Below, piece after piece: positions 54,120 through 64,000 of a stretch of 64,000 nt of DNA. How positions within the stretch are numbered: position 1 is the first letter of the stretch; the number at the start of each line of letters is the position of its first letter. Position numbers and translations under genes: made by a program. Below the pieces are notes generated by a model. It was given only the letters and a program-made list of their open reading frames with translations, made no database searches and was not told the DNA's origin. Source of the stretch: Gavia stellata (Eukaryota > Chordata > Aves > Gaviiformes > Gaviidae); NCBI RefSeq assembly GCF_030936135.1, contig NW_026776913.1:1426001-1490000 (forward strand), read 5' to 3'.

Positions 54120-55716
54120 TCATGGATTAGTTTCACCCAGAATTAAATCACCTTGAGGTACACACTGGACTTCCCCATTCTTCTGCATTACCCACCAAGT
54201 GCACCCAGGTCCTTGAGCAAAAATAACCCGGCGAATAGGTTTACCTTTTCCTGAGGAAGGAATAACCCAGACTGTTTTTCCCAGCAAGTTCCTTATATGT
54301 ACTACGGGAATCTTATCTCCTTCCACAGTGCGCAGGGGTTTTGATTGGGCAGGGCCAGGTCGACTGGCAGAGCCTCTAGTGTTAACTAGCCAAGTGGCTT
54401 CTGCTAAATGTGTATCCCAATGCTTAAATGTCCCAGCACCCATTGCTTTCAGTGTTGTTTTTAACAGTGCGTTGTATCGTTCCATTTTCCCGGAGGCTGG
54501 TGCATGGTAGGGGATGTGATACACCCAGTCAATGCCATGCTCCTTGGCCCAGGTGTTAATGAGGTTGTTTCGGAAATGAGTCCCGTTGTCTGATTCAATT
54601 CTTTCAGGGGTGCCGTGTCGCCATAAAATTTGCTTTTCAAGGCCCAAGATAGTGTTCCGGGCAGTGGCATGGGTCACGGGGTATGTTTCCATCCATCCGG
54701 TAGTTGCTTCCACCATTGTAAGCACATGCTGCTTCCCGTGGGGGGTTCGTGGTAGTGTGATATAATCAACCTGCCAGGCTTCCCCGTATTGATATTTCAG
54801 CCATCGCCCTATACCAAAAAGGCTTTAGCCGCTTAGTGTGTTTGATTATGGCACATGTTTCACATTCATGGATAACCTGTGCAATGGCATCAATAGTCAA
54901 GTCCACCCCTCGATCACGAGCCCATTGGTATGTTGCATCCCTTCCTAAATGTCCTGATGTGTCATGGGCCCATCGAGCTATAAATAGCTCACCCTTATGT
55001 TCCCAATCTAGATCCACCTGAGCCACTTCAATTCTAGCAGCTTGGTCCACCCGCTCATTGTTTCGATGTTCTTCAGTGGCACGACTCTTGGGTATGTGAG
55101 CATCTACATGACGTACTCTTACAACCAGGTTCTCTACCCGAGCAGCAATATCTTGCCATAATTCAGCAGCCCAGATGGGCTTACCTCTGCGCTGCCAGTT
55201 GCTCTGCTTCCATTGCTGTAGCCACCCCCACAGGGCATTTGCCACCATCCATGAGTCTGTATAGAGATAAAGTACTGGCCATTTCCCTCGTTCAGCAATA
55301 TCTAAAGCCAGCTGAATGGCTTTCACCTCTGCAAACTGACTCGATTCACCTTGTCCTTCAGCAGTTTCTGCAACTTGTCGCGTAGGACTCCACACAGCAG
55401 CTTTCCACCTTCGATGTTTTCCCACAATACGACAGGATCCATCTGTAAACAGGGCATATTGCTTCTCAGTCTCTGATAATTCATTATACAGAGGGGCCTC
55501 TTCAGCACGAGTCACCTCCTCTGGTGACACTCCGAAGTTTCGGCCCTCTGGCCAGTCCATGATCACTTCCAGGATTCCCGGGCGGTCGGGGTTTCCCATC
55601 CGAGCTCGTTGCGTTATCAGTGCAACCCACTTACTCCATGTAGCCTCGGTTGTGTGATGCGTAGAGGGGATCTTCCCTTTGAACATCCAGCCCAGCACAG
55701 GCAATCGAGGGGCCAA
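54120..55716 (-). mobile_element. ERVL pol: RNase H and integrase region
   Basis: RNase H landmarks: ALFTDGSCRIVG, SSQFAEVKAIQLAL, LYTDSWMVANALWGWLQQWK and VRHVDAHIPKS. The integrase zinc-binding HHCC region (HDTSGHLGRDATYQWAR, HECETCAIIKHTK) is followed by core blocks ERIESDNGTHFRNNLI and YHIPYHAPASGKMERYN and a C-terminal GPGCTWWVMQKNGEVQCVPQ. The assignment to ERVL follows from these blocks. Fossil sequence, part of the element 53123-57390. Confidence 0.85.
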
Positions 55717-55848
55717 AAGGAGCTGTGCTTCAGTAACAACTACTTCCGAAGCAGCTCAAATTCCTTCATATGCTGCTAATATTTCTTTTTCAGTTGGAGT
55801 GTAACGGGCTTCAGATCCCCTATATCCCCGGCTCCAAAACCCTAGAGG

Positions 55849-56817
55849 TCAACCTCGAGTCTCCCCAGGTGCTTTCTGCCAGAGGCTCCAGGTGGGGCCG
55901 TTATCCCCGGCTGAGGTGTAAAGTACATTTTTCACACCTTGTCCTGTCCGGACCGGCCCAAGCGCTACTGCACGAACTATCTCCTGTTTAATTTGTTCAA
56001 AGGCTTGCTGCTGTTCAGGGCCCCATTCAAAGTCGTTCTTCTTCCGGGTCACTCGATAGAGAGGGCTCACGATCAGACTATAACTTGGAATATGCATTCT
56101 CCAGAAACCCACAACACCTAAGAAAGCTTGTGTTTCCTTTTTGTTAGTTGGTGGAGACATGGCTGTTATTTTATTGATCACATCCATTGGGATATGGCGA
56201 CGCCCATCCTGCCATTTTATTCCTAAAAACTGAATTTCCTGTGCAGGCCCTTTGACCTTACTTTGTTTTATAGCAAAACCAGCTTTCAGGAGAATCTGGA
56301 TTATTCTTCTCCCCTTCTCAAACACTTCCTCCGCTGTGTTGCCCCACACAATGATGTCCTCAATATACTGCAGGTGTTCCGGAGCTTCGCCTTGTTCCAG
56401 TGCACTCTGTATCAGCCCATGACAAATGGTAGGACTATGTTTCCACCCCTGGGGCAGTCGATTCCAGGTGTACTGGATACCCCTCCATGTGAAAGCAAAC
56501 TGTGGCCTGCACTCTGCTGCCAGAGGGATCGAGAAGAACGCATTGGCGATATCTATTGTTGCATACCATTTGGCAGCCTTTGACTCCAGTTCATATTGAA
56601 GCTCTAGCATGTCTGGTACGGCAGCACTCAGCGGCGGTGTGACTTCGTTCAGGCCTCGATAGTCCACTGTTAACCGCCACTCTCCGTTAGATTTTTGCAC
56701 GGGCCATATGGGACTCTTAAAGGGTGAATGAGTCTTACTGATCACTCCTTGACTTTCCAGTTGATGGATCAACTTATGGATGGGAACCAGGGAGTCTCGA
56801 TTGGTGTGATATTGTTG
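55849..56817 (-). mobile_element. ERVL pol: reverse transcriptase region
   Basis: Blocks in order: SPIWPVQKSNGEWRLTVDYR, WYATIDIANAFFSIPLA, YTWNRLPQGWKHSPTICHGL, the polymerase YIED region (normally YIDD) and TNKKETQAFLGVVGFWRMHI. This is ERVL-type rather than gamma- or beta-retroviral. Fossil sequence, part of the element 53123-57390. Confidence 0.85.
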
Positions 56818-57390
56818 CCGCTCACTCACTCCCCCCTGGTGGGGTGGGGGAGAGAACCAGAAGAGTAAAGGTGAGAAAACTCGTGGGCTGAGATAAAAAC
56901 AGTTTAATAGGTAGAGCAAAAAACACTGTGTGGAGAAGCAAAGCAAAAGAAGGAATTCATTCACCACTTCCCGTCGGCAGGCATGTGTTCAGCTATCTGC
57001 AGGGAAGCAGGGCTCCATCATGCATAGCGGTTGCTCGGGAAGACAAATGCCACAAATGTCCCCACCTTCCTTCTTCCTCCCCCAGCTTGACATACTGAGC
57101 ATGATGTCATATGGTATGGAATATCCCTTTGGTCAGTTGGGGTCAGCTGTCCCGGCTGTGTCCCCTCCCAACTTCCCGTGCACCCCCAGCCCACTCACCG
57201 GTGGGGTGGGGTGAGGAGCAGAAAAGGCCTTGGTGCTGTGTGAGCCCTGCTCAGCAGTAACTAAACCATCCCTGCTTTATCAACATTGTTTCCAGCCCAA
57301 ATCCAAAACACAGCCCCATACAATCCAAAACACAGCCCCATACTAGCTGCTATGAGGAAAGTTAACCCTATCCCAGCCAAAACCAGCACA
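56818..57390 (-). repeat. ERVL LTR (5' side of the provirus)
   Basis: It matches 53158-53742 in direct orientation, beginning at its high-coordinate end with TGTGCTGGTTTTGGCTGGGA. It lies between pol and the inverted-repeat arm that starts at 57391. Confidence 0.8.
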
Positions 57391-58035
57391 GCTGGTCACC
57401 AGAGAGAGGAGATCAGCATCTCCCCCTCCGCTGCCCTCCTTGAGGAAGTTGCAGACTGCGATGAGCTCACCCCTCAGCCTTCTCTTCTCCAAGCTGAAAC
57501 AAATCAAGTGACCTCAGCCACTGCTCCTAATTATGCCCTCGAGACCTTTCACCACCTTGGTTGCCCTTCCCTTGACACACTTTAATACTTTGGTGTCCTT
57601 CTTCTACTGAGGTGCCCCAAACAGCACACAGCACTTGAGGTGGGGCCGTACCAGTGCAGTGCGGAGTGGGACAATCACCTCCCTCCACCAGCTAGCGATG
57701 CTGTGCTTGATGCACCCCAGGACACGGGTGGCCCTTTTGGCTGCCACGGCACACTATTGACTCCTATTCAATTTGCCTTGAACCCAAAAACCCCAGATCT
57801 CTTTCTGCAGGGCTGCTCTTCAGCCTCTCCTCCCCCAGTTTGTATGTATAACTCGGATTACTGCATCCCAGGTGGAGAATCCAGCTCTTGCTCCTGTTAA
57901 ATTTGATGTGGTTGGTGATTGCCCAGCTCTCCAGTCTATCCAGTTCTCTCTATAAGGCCTCTCCACCCTCAATCAAATCCAGACCTCCTCCTATTTCACC
58001 ATCATCTGCAAACTTACTGAATTTATTGTATTACT
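57391..58035 (-). mobile_element. CR1 LINE, 3' part, cut by ERVL edge
   Basis: It is the mirror of about 9694-10338. The CR1 stops mid-element at 57391, where the left-arm copy continues another 267 bases to its natural 3' end. Confidence 0.85.
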
Positions 58036-58063
58036 GTATTCAGGAAGTCATGGTAGGTGGTTA

Positions 58064-59169
58064 AATCTGCTGGGAAACAGGCACAGGCATAGGACAGTGT
58101 AGGAAAGCCTGCGGTGGGGACAGCTGAGAGTCTTGGTGGGTCTGGGACCTCTCAACAACACAAGTGGGGTCCTTGTCCTCTTCCCTGTCACTTCTGCCTC
58201 TTCCAAGGAGGTCACCATTTCCTTACAGCCCCAGTGCTTTCTTGCCTCCTCATCCTTCATAGAGGCTGGGAGCTGTGCGACCGCTGTCCTGCACTTGCCA
58301 TTGCACACCCCACATCCCACTGCTCATAGGAAGAGCCCTGAGCATCCAGTGAGGGACAGGATGCCTTTTGCAAGGTGATGGGGGTCAGGACTAGGTCATC
58401 CTCCCTAGAGAAAGACATCAAGGGCCTGCTTGGCATCAGAGCCACCCCCACATTTCATTTGCCACCTCTTATCCATCACCTCTGACTTCCTCTTTCACCA
58501 GCCCCCAGGGATGGTCACCTTGTCCAGCGTTCCCTCCGTGGCCTCCAGTGATGGCTCTCGGTTGGGCTCACTAATACCTTCAGAAACCTGGAGGTTTGCT
58601 TCTCCTTTTCCTTCTCTAGAGGCCTGATCAATCTTTCAGGATCTGCAGTTCAGGAACTTGGCTCCAGACGGCACTCGAACATTAAAAAAAGCCCTAACAA
58701 GCCAATTTTCCTGATTTTCTGTTTTTATGTGGTTCATTTGAGAGCTTTCAGGAGTGTATTCAAGGTGAAAAGAGTTCATCATTCACCAACAGGAAGAAAG
58801 AATTTATTCTTTTCCCACTTCCCTTTATTTTTCTGCATAAACCTCAAGTGATAGCAGCAATCTACAACTGATACTGAAAGAGAGCATATCCTAACTGAGG
58901 AGGAACAGATATGGAAGTCAAGAGCCTTTATGGCAGAAACTATATGTGCAGTCTTGGTACCTGCCACCAACGCCACCATTTCTATCTTCAACCACGTGCG
59001 CCTTACAGCAGTGCTGTACAAACAGAGTCTTCTCAACTAAAGCCTGCAGCTGCGTGTTTCAGCCCCTTGGCACCAATTCCCACTGTTTCACCTGGAGAAC
59101 GAGCTGCACACAGGCACAGAAGGAAGTTTCTTACTTGCCAACAAACAAAACCAAAGGTAGACATAGTTC
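58064..59169 (-). repeat. Low-copy repeat unit, copy 5
   Basis: It is the mirror of 8560-9665 in the right arm, with only scattered differences. Noncoding. Confidence 0.55.
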
Positions 59170-59308
59170 AATACAACATAGAAGACATTCCTCACCTGTA
59201 TATTAAGGCCATCTTACCTCCTCATAAGTCCACTTTCCACAGTGGATAGCCTTAGACCGATGCAAAACACATCATTGTGTGAAGGACACATCCCAAGAGC
59301 ACCCAAAA

Positions 59309-59522
59309 CACTTTCTGTCCCCTCCCAAGCCCTTGCCCACCTCCCCAGGCCTTTGCAGGGGAGGGAGGTTGGAGAGGTAGCCTTGATGCTGTACCAGCAC
59401 TGCTAAGCAAGAGCCAAAACAGCGGTGTGGTAGCAACAGCACTGTGGCTACAAATATAAAGCTGAGCACCATGAGGGCTGCTATGGGGAACGTTAACTCC
59501 ACCCCAGCCAGGGCCAGGACAT
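59309..59522 (-). mobile_element. ERVL-type LTR fragment (mirror copy)
   Basis: It is the mirror of 8207-8420. On the minus strand it begins TGTCCTGGCCCTGGCTGGGG at 59522. Old fossil fragment. Confidence 0.6.
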
Positions 59523-59588
59523 GGCCAAATCTCCAGGTGTGTCAAGGTCTCTCTGGACTGAAGCTCCAACAGTCCAGCTGTTAAAGCA

Positions 59589-59994
59589 CGTGTGCCAATG
59601 GTCATCCTGAGTCGTGGTGCCTCCAACGAGATCAGAACACTACAGATGACAAGAAGACTGCTAGTGTAATGGAGCTGCTAACCAAGGTAGAAAGTACCGT
59701 GGTAACCATCTCAGAACCACCAAAGGAGGGTCCAAAGTGAAGCCAAGGCAGGGCCAGTGGGGAAACAGTGAAAAGGAGTTGGATTTTACATGGGAGGGGA
59801 TAAGGATGATTGAAGAGTAGGGCTTGAGAGATGGGAAAAGAGTGAAAGGGGAATGAAAGGTGAAGCAAAGGGAATGATCAGGGCTGCTTGAGAGAAACCT
59901 GTCAAGCAGCCCTGCATCTGAGCAACACTGCCTGGAAGCGGATAAGCAAGCTCCAGCTGCTCTGACCATACTAACATCTGACTTACTTCCATGG
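59589..59994 (-). repeat. Paralogous repeat Q, copy 3
   Basis: It is the mirror of 7735-8140 within the right arm, with a short deletion in the CT-rich centre relative to the left copy. Confidence 0.5.
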
Positions 59995-60088
59995 TGGTCA
60001 TGTGGAACTGAAAACTTTCCTGACTCTCATCAAGGAAAGACCCAGAGGGGAAGGAACTGCAGCATCATTTAGTTTTCCACTCTTCTGA

Positions 60089-61283
60089 ATGGGACTCCAG
60101 GGGGTCTCTGCTCTGACCTCCTCCTCACAGCAGAAGCAGCTATGGAGTCAGACCACGTTGCTTAAGGCTTTATCCAGTGGAGGCTGAAAGCATCCAAGGA
60201 CAGAGATGGCACAATGTCTCTGGGAAACCTGCTCTGATGCTTGGATGCCCTCATGGAGAAAATGTTTTTCCTTATCTCCAGCCTGACTAGTCCTTATTTC
60301 AACACTTGACTATTGTTGATTATCCTCCTGCCAAAGGTCACGGTGACAAGACTGGTTCCATCTCCCTGAAAACATCCCCACAGTGACTGGCAGGCTGATA
60401 TTCCTGAGGCCTTCCCTTCTCCAGGCTGAACAAGGACTTGTCCCTCAGTTCCTCCTCCAATGTAAGTCCTCAAGCCCCTGAGCATCTTGGCGGTCTTCCT
60501 CTGAACTCGCTCCCGGCTATCAACATGTTCCTTGCTGTAATGGGTTATTTCTGGCCAATAGCCCAGCAGCCACACAGCCGCTCACTCCCTCCTCCCCTGC
60601 CACACATGAGGCCCAGAAATTTACATGGTAGTGTACAGATGTTCTAATTTGCTTTCTGTCCTCCAGCACCACCAGGGCCATTTACGCAGAGCTGATCCCC
60701 AGCCAGGCAGTCCTCAGCCCCTACCACTGCAGGGCGTTAGTCTGTCCCAGGCACAGGACCTGCCATTTGGCCACCTTCTATCCCATGAAGGTTCTGACAG
60801 GACGGTCCTCCCACCTCTCCAGTTTCCCCTCTATGGCATCCCTAGGGCACAGCAATGGTCCTCCCAATTTAGGGTCATCGACAAACAAGGTGAGAGTTGC
60901 CTCCTCCAAGTCATAGCTACACGTATGAAACTGCCCAGGTTCAGCAGAGTCCCCTGTGCTGCCCCACATGCCCCAGTATGTCCCATTAGCCTCCAGGTAG
61001 ACTATGACCCCGTCACCACTGCTCTCTCAGCCTGATCATCCAACTGGTGCTTCACCCATCTGGTTGTCAACCCATCCAGACTGTAAGAACCTAACTTGGG
61101 TAGAAGAATATTGAGGGAGACCATGCCACAAGTCTTGCTTAAGCTGAGGTAAACAACATCTACTGTTCTCCCCTCATGCACAAATGCAGCTACATCATCA
61201 TGAAGGCAATCAAGTCGGTGAGGCATGATTCACCCTTGGTGAGTCCATGCTGACTGCTTTTGGACAAATTCTTCTCTTTCAAG
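60089..61283 (-). mobile_element. CR1 LINE, old (mirror copy)
   Basis: It is the mirror of 6446-7640 with the same decayed LFVDDPKLGG block. A few indels distinguish the two. Confidence 0.75.
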
Positions 61284-61333
61284 GTCCCAGAAATGTCACC
61301 CAAGAGGCCTCTAACTGATGGCACATACCTCAC

Positions 61334-61899
61334 CAAATGAGTACACCTGTACTCGGCGCTGGTGAGGCCGTACCTTGAATACTGTGTTCAGTTTTGGGCC
61401 CCTCACTACAAGAAGGACATTGAGGTGCTGGAGTGTGTCCAGAGAAGGGCGAGAAAGCTCCTGAGGTGTCTGGAGCACAAGTCTTATGAGGAGCGGCTGA
61501 GGGAACTGGGGTTGTTCAGTCTGCAGAAGAGGAGGCTGAGGGGAGACCTCATTGCTCTCTACAATTACCTGAAAGGGGGTTTCAGAGAGGTGGGTGTTGG
61601 CCTCTTCTCCCAAGTGACTAGTGACAGGACAAGAGGAAATGGCCTCAAGTTGCACCAGGGGAGGTTTAGACTCGATATTAGAAAAAATTTCTTTACTGAG
61701 AGAGTGGTAAGGCAATGGAATAAGCTGCCCAAGGAAGTGCTGGAGTCACCATCCTTGGAGGTTTTCAAGTAACGTGTGGATGAGGCATTGTGAGACATGG
61801 TTTAATGGGCATGGTGGTGTTTGTAGGTTGATGGTTGGACTTGATGATCTTACAGGTCTTTTCCAACCTTAGTGATTCTGTGATTCTGTGATTCTGTGA
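61334..61899 (+). mobile_element. CR1 LINE, younger 3' end (mirror copy)
   Basis: It is the mirror of 5831-6395. The frame 61362-61772 reads [20 protein letters not shown] through [20 protein letters not shown] and [16 protein letters not shown], less damaged than the left copy. It ends GTGATTCTGTGATTCTGTGATTCTGTG. Confidence 0.9.
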
Positions 61900-62109
61900 A
61901 GTGAGCTTGTACAGCCTGGGGTTCCCTGGGCTGCACTTTTGGCCTCCTTCCAAGAGGGGTGCACCATTGCTTTGTCCTCACTCACAAGAGACCTCTACCA
62001 ATCCCATGACCTTTCAAAAGGCATATTCCAAGGAAATGCTGACCTTCCCCTGTAACAACAGTACCACTCTTCTGCCTGTCCTACGCTGTATTTCATTTCT
62101 CTGATCTTT

Positions 62110-63285
62110 CATAGACATTCCCCTGCCCTGATACAAAGACCATTTCTAAAGTCGTCGTTTCAGATGCAGACTGCCTGGGCAAAGGCCCTTTCCATTATTC
62201 TCCAGTTTTCTCCTTCCCTTTCTCTTTGTTCGTTCTGGTACCTCTCACCTACGCTGCTGCTGCTTTGAGCTTCAGGGACTAAAAGCCGTCCTGTCCTTCA
62301 GTAGTCTAATTGTCTCTCTTTAAGAGCCAACTCTTTAATTATGTTGATATTTACTTTTTTGTATCTCCCTATCTAAAGCATTTCTCATGAGATTATCCCT
62401 TGTAGAAAGTCAGCCTCATGAGACCTATCTTCTACTTTATGTGTGGTTGAGGAGTGCGTTTTAATGTTTATGAAACTTTTCCTTGCTTTCCTTCTCTTTG
62501 CTTGCAAAGAGGAACATTCCCTCTGTGCCGGTGTGCAGGCAGTTCTCTAAGGAAAGCAGGTGGGAGGTGGTGCAATGGCTCTGTAACATTCAGCTCCCTG
62601 AGTCCTGAGAAGTCTGACGGAAGGCAAAGTGAGGCAAGTCCCAGGTGGCCAAGGACAGAAATGGTGGGGCTGGGGAGGTGAGGAGCAAGGGTGTCCATGC
62701 AGTGTCAGGCCTCAAGGGACTGCTTTTCCTCCTCGACACTCTGGGTCAATATCAACTGGAGAATGCTGCTGTCACCTCTTCTTTAAACTGAAAGGAATAA
62801 AATGTAACATTTTAAAAAATGTATTTTTTATTAGGGGCACTTTGAAATCTTCCTCTTTAACTGCACTATGAAATGATTCCAATTAGCTGTACAAGTCTTG
62901 AAGACTTGAAGAAAGTGACATGCAGGGAAATAGCTCCGTAGGGCTTTCTGTGTTTTAATGAGCCCCACAGTGTATTTGGGCCTGTAATCCATGAACCTCT
63001 GATGATGAGAGTGATCAAGCCTCTCAAGAAGTCAAAGGCAGAAGCAAAAGCTAAAGAACCTTGAAGCATTAATGGGTCCCACTGAGGGCCATTACTGACA
63101 GAGCCTCCCCAGGGACTCGTTAGAGCCGATAACTGGAGGCTGTGATTGCAGGGAGGCAAAGGCACTGTGCAGGTGGCTGTAATGCTGAGAAAGCCCTTGG
63201 ATTGTTAGATGAAGCAGAAAGGCCAAACCCTGAGCCCCAGGCCCTGGGCAGGCAGAGCTGGTCCCTCACGTGTGGCTCAGGGCTG
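62110..63285 (+). repeat. Low-copy repeat unit, copy 6
   Basis: It is the mirror of 4443-5615. It ends near GGTCCCTCACGTGTGGCTCAGGG, where the left arm carries about 211 extra bases. Noncoding. Confidence 0.6.
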
Positions 63286-63317
63286 AGGGTGTCCAGTTAG
63301 TGCCAGGGGAGGGGCTC

Positions 63318-63548
63318 GCTTTGTGGATTAGGGTTTGTGTAGGGCTGTGGGGAGGGTGAGGGTCAAGGCTAGCATTTAATGGCAGGGATACAGGCTGGGA
63401 ATTGGAGTGAGAAACAGGGTAGGAGGAGGAGTTTCTGGTTTGGGCTTTGGTTTAGAGGTAAGGTTTGAGGTTAGGGATTAGAGCAGTGGGTTCCTGTCAG
63501 GGTGAAGGGTGCCATTTTGGGGTAGGGTTAGGGCTTCAGGTTACTGCT
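63318..63548. repeat. Degenerate telomere-like repeat (TTAGGG-type), mirror copy
   Basis: It contains GGGGTAGGGTTAGGG at 63520-63533 with many variants (TTAGGGTTTG, TTAGGGATTAG) before it. It is the mirror of 3975-4205. Confidence 0.5.
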
Positions 63549-64000
63549 TAGAAAGAGGGTAAAGGCCTCACGTGAATGTTTTCTCAGTCAGTATCACGGT
63601 GGCATCAAAATTACCCTAACGCATCTTTCCTCTTCAAAACCTTTCATCTCTCTTGGCCAAACCTCTCTTCCCTCCCCCAAATCTTGTCCCAGCTCCCCCT
63701 GACCTCCCCAAATCTGTCATCTTGTTGGGGGCAGCATTGCAATGGCTTTCGAGACCTCAGAGTATCTGTATTCCCACCGCTGGCTGCTCAGACCTGACCT
63801 CACAGCCAGCACCCAAGGGGACACAACATGTTGCTGTGCTGGAGAGGCCTCGTCACAGCTCTGCCCAGCGGCGCTGAAGGCAGGCGATGTCTTCCACCAC
63901 CCCGAGGTACCCTGCCTGCCTACCAGCTCAGGCTCCAGAAGGGCTCCCAGATGTCATGGGATTCATTTCCCACGTGGGTGCTTCAGCTCCAAAGGACAGC

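Larger units (their letters stand above)
53123..57390 (-). mobile_element. ERVL-type (class III) endogenous retrovirus, partial and broken
   Basis: This is a fossil provirus on the minus strand with direct LTRs at both ends and pol between them. The pol region has reverse transcriptase, RNase H and integrase in the usual order, all of the ERVL (spuma-related class III) type. gag and env are not recognised. It is broken, with several breaks, and is not a whole element. The two LTRs are alike over their shared part, suggesting a moderately young age. No target-site duplication is seen: the outer five bases are ACTCC on the left and GCTGG on the right. The two flanks do not belong together (see findings). 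Confidence 0.9.
57391..64000. repeat. Right arm of the large inverted repeat
   Basis: It is the reverse complement of 3518-10338. The inner boundary is exact: 57391 pairs with 10338, and the next base inward belongs to the ERVL LTR. It runs to the end of the window without losing similarity. It lacks about 211 bases that the left arm has near 4236-4446. Confidence 0.9.

Noticed and set aside
1-64000. CRISPR arrays, bacterial operons, rRNA or tRNA genes
   Set aside because: None was seen; the tandem arrays present are diverged minisatellites without spacer structure, and no cloverleaf-like sequence was noticed.

Overview
This window looks like bird nuclear DNA. It holds many CR1 LINE copies that end in the ATTCTGTGA-type 3' tail, a class III (ERVL-type) endogenous retrovirus whose LTRs start with the TGTCCTGG/TGTGCTGG...GGCTGGGATAGAGTTAA signature common in birds, and an array of near-identical OR14-type olfactory receptor genes, the family greatly expanded in birds. 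The species cannot be named from the sequence. The LTR type leans to a neoavian bird, but only weakly. Nothing bacterial is present.

The protein-coding content is five intact olfactory receptor genes, called A-E here: A 1643-2575 (+), B 13350-14402 (-), C 27740-28675 (+), D 39222-40274 (-) and E 47811-48830 (-). Two broken receptors of a different class II subfamily lie at 21794-22128 and 23834-24357. The five intact genes share one architecture: a single coding exon with a 3' splice site 22-24 bases before the ATG. For B-E, a conserved ACACG|GTAAGT donor also lies 1.2-1.8 kb upstream, at the end of a predicted noncoding first exon. The upstream modules are duplicated along with the genes. 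Gene D is a patchwork: its coding end and 3' flank match B, its intron matches C in inverted orientation, and its first exon and upstream DNA match E.

Region by region: 1-3.5 kb is gene A. 3.5-10.3 kb is the left arm of a large inverted repeat whose right arm is 57.4-64.0 kb and runs off the window; the arms carry telomere-like repeats, CR1s, LTR fragments and a low-copy repeat. 10.6-13 kb is old CR1 and paralogous repeat. 13-16.3 kb is gene B. 16.3-24.8 kb is mostly unrecognised DNA with two receptor pseudogenes. 24.8-28.9 kb is a low-copy repeat followed by gene C. 29-33.4 kb is a GC-rich unrecognised stretch and a nested, partly inverted CR1 cluster that keeps an esterase-type ORF1. 33.8-34.4 and 45.1-46.0 kb are related minisatellites. 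38.8-42.5 kb is gene D. A 3.2-kb direct duplication (41.7-44.9 / 50.0-53.1 kb) follows, with gene E before its second copy. An ERVL element (53,123-57,390) sits exactly between the end of that duplication and the end of the inverted repeat.

Overall this is an olfactory receptor cluster shaped by repeated segmental duplication, inversion, mosaic exchange and retroelement insertion. I found no evidence of a new multi-gene system. The most noteworthy signals are the duplicated exon-1/receptor unit, the mosaic gene D, the extra hydrophobic tail of receptor E, and the ERVL copy at a rearrangement junction. Identity comparisons were made by eye, so repeat borders are approximate unless stated as exact.
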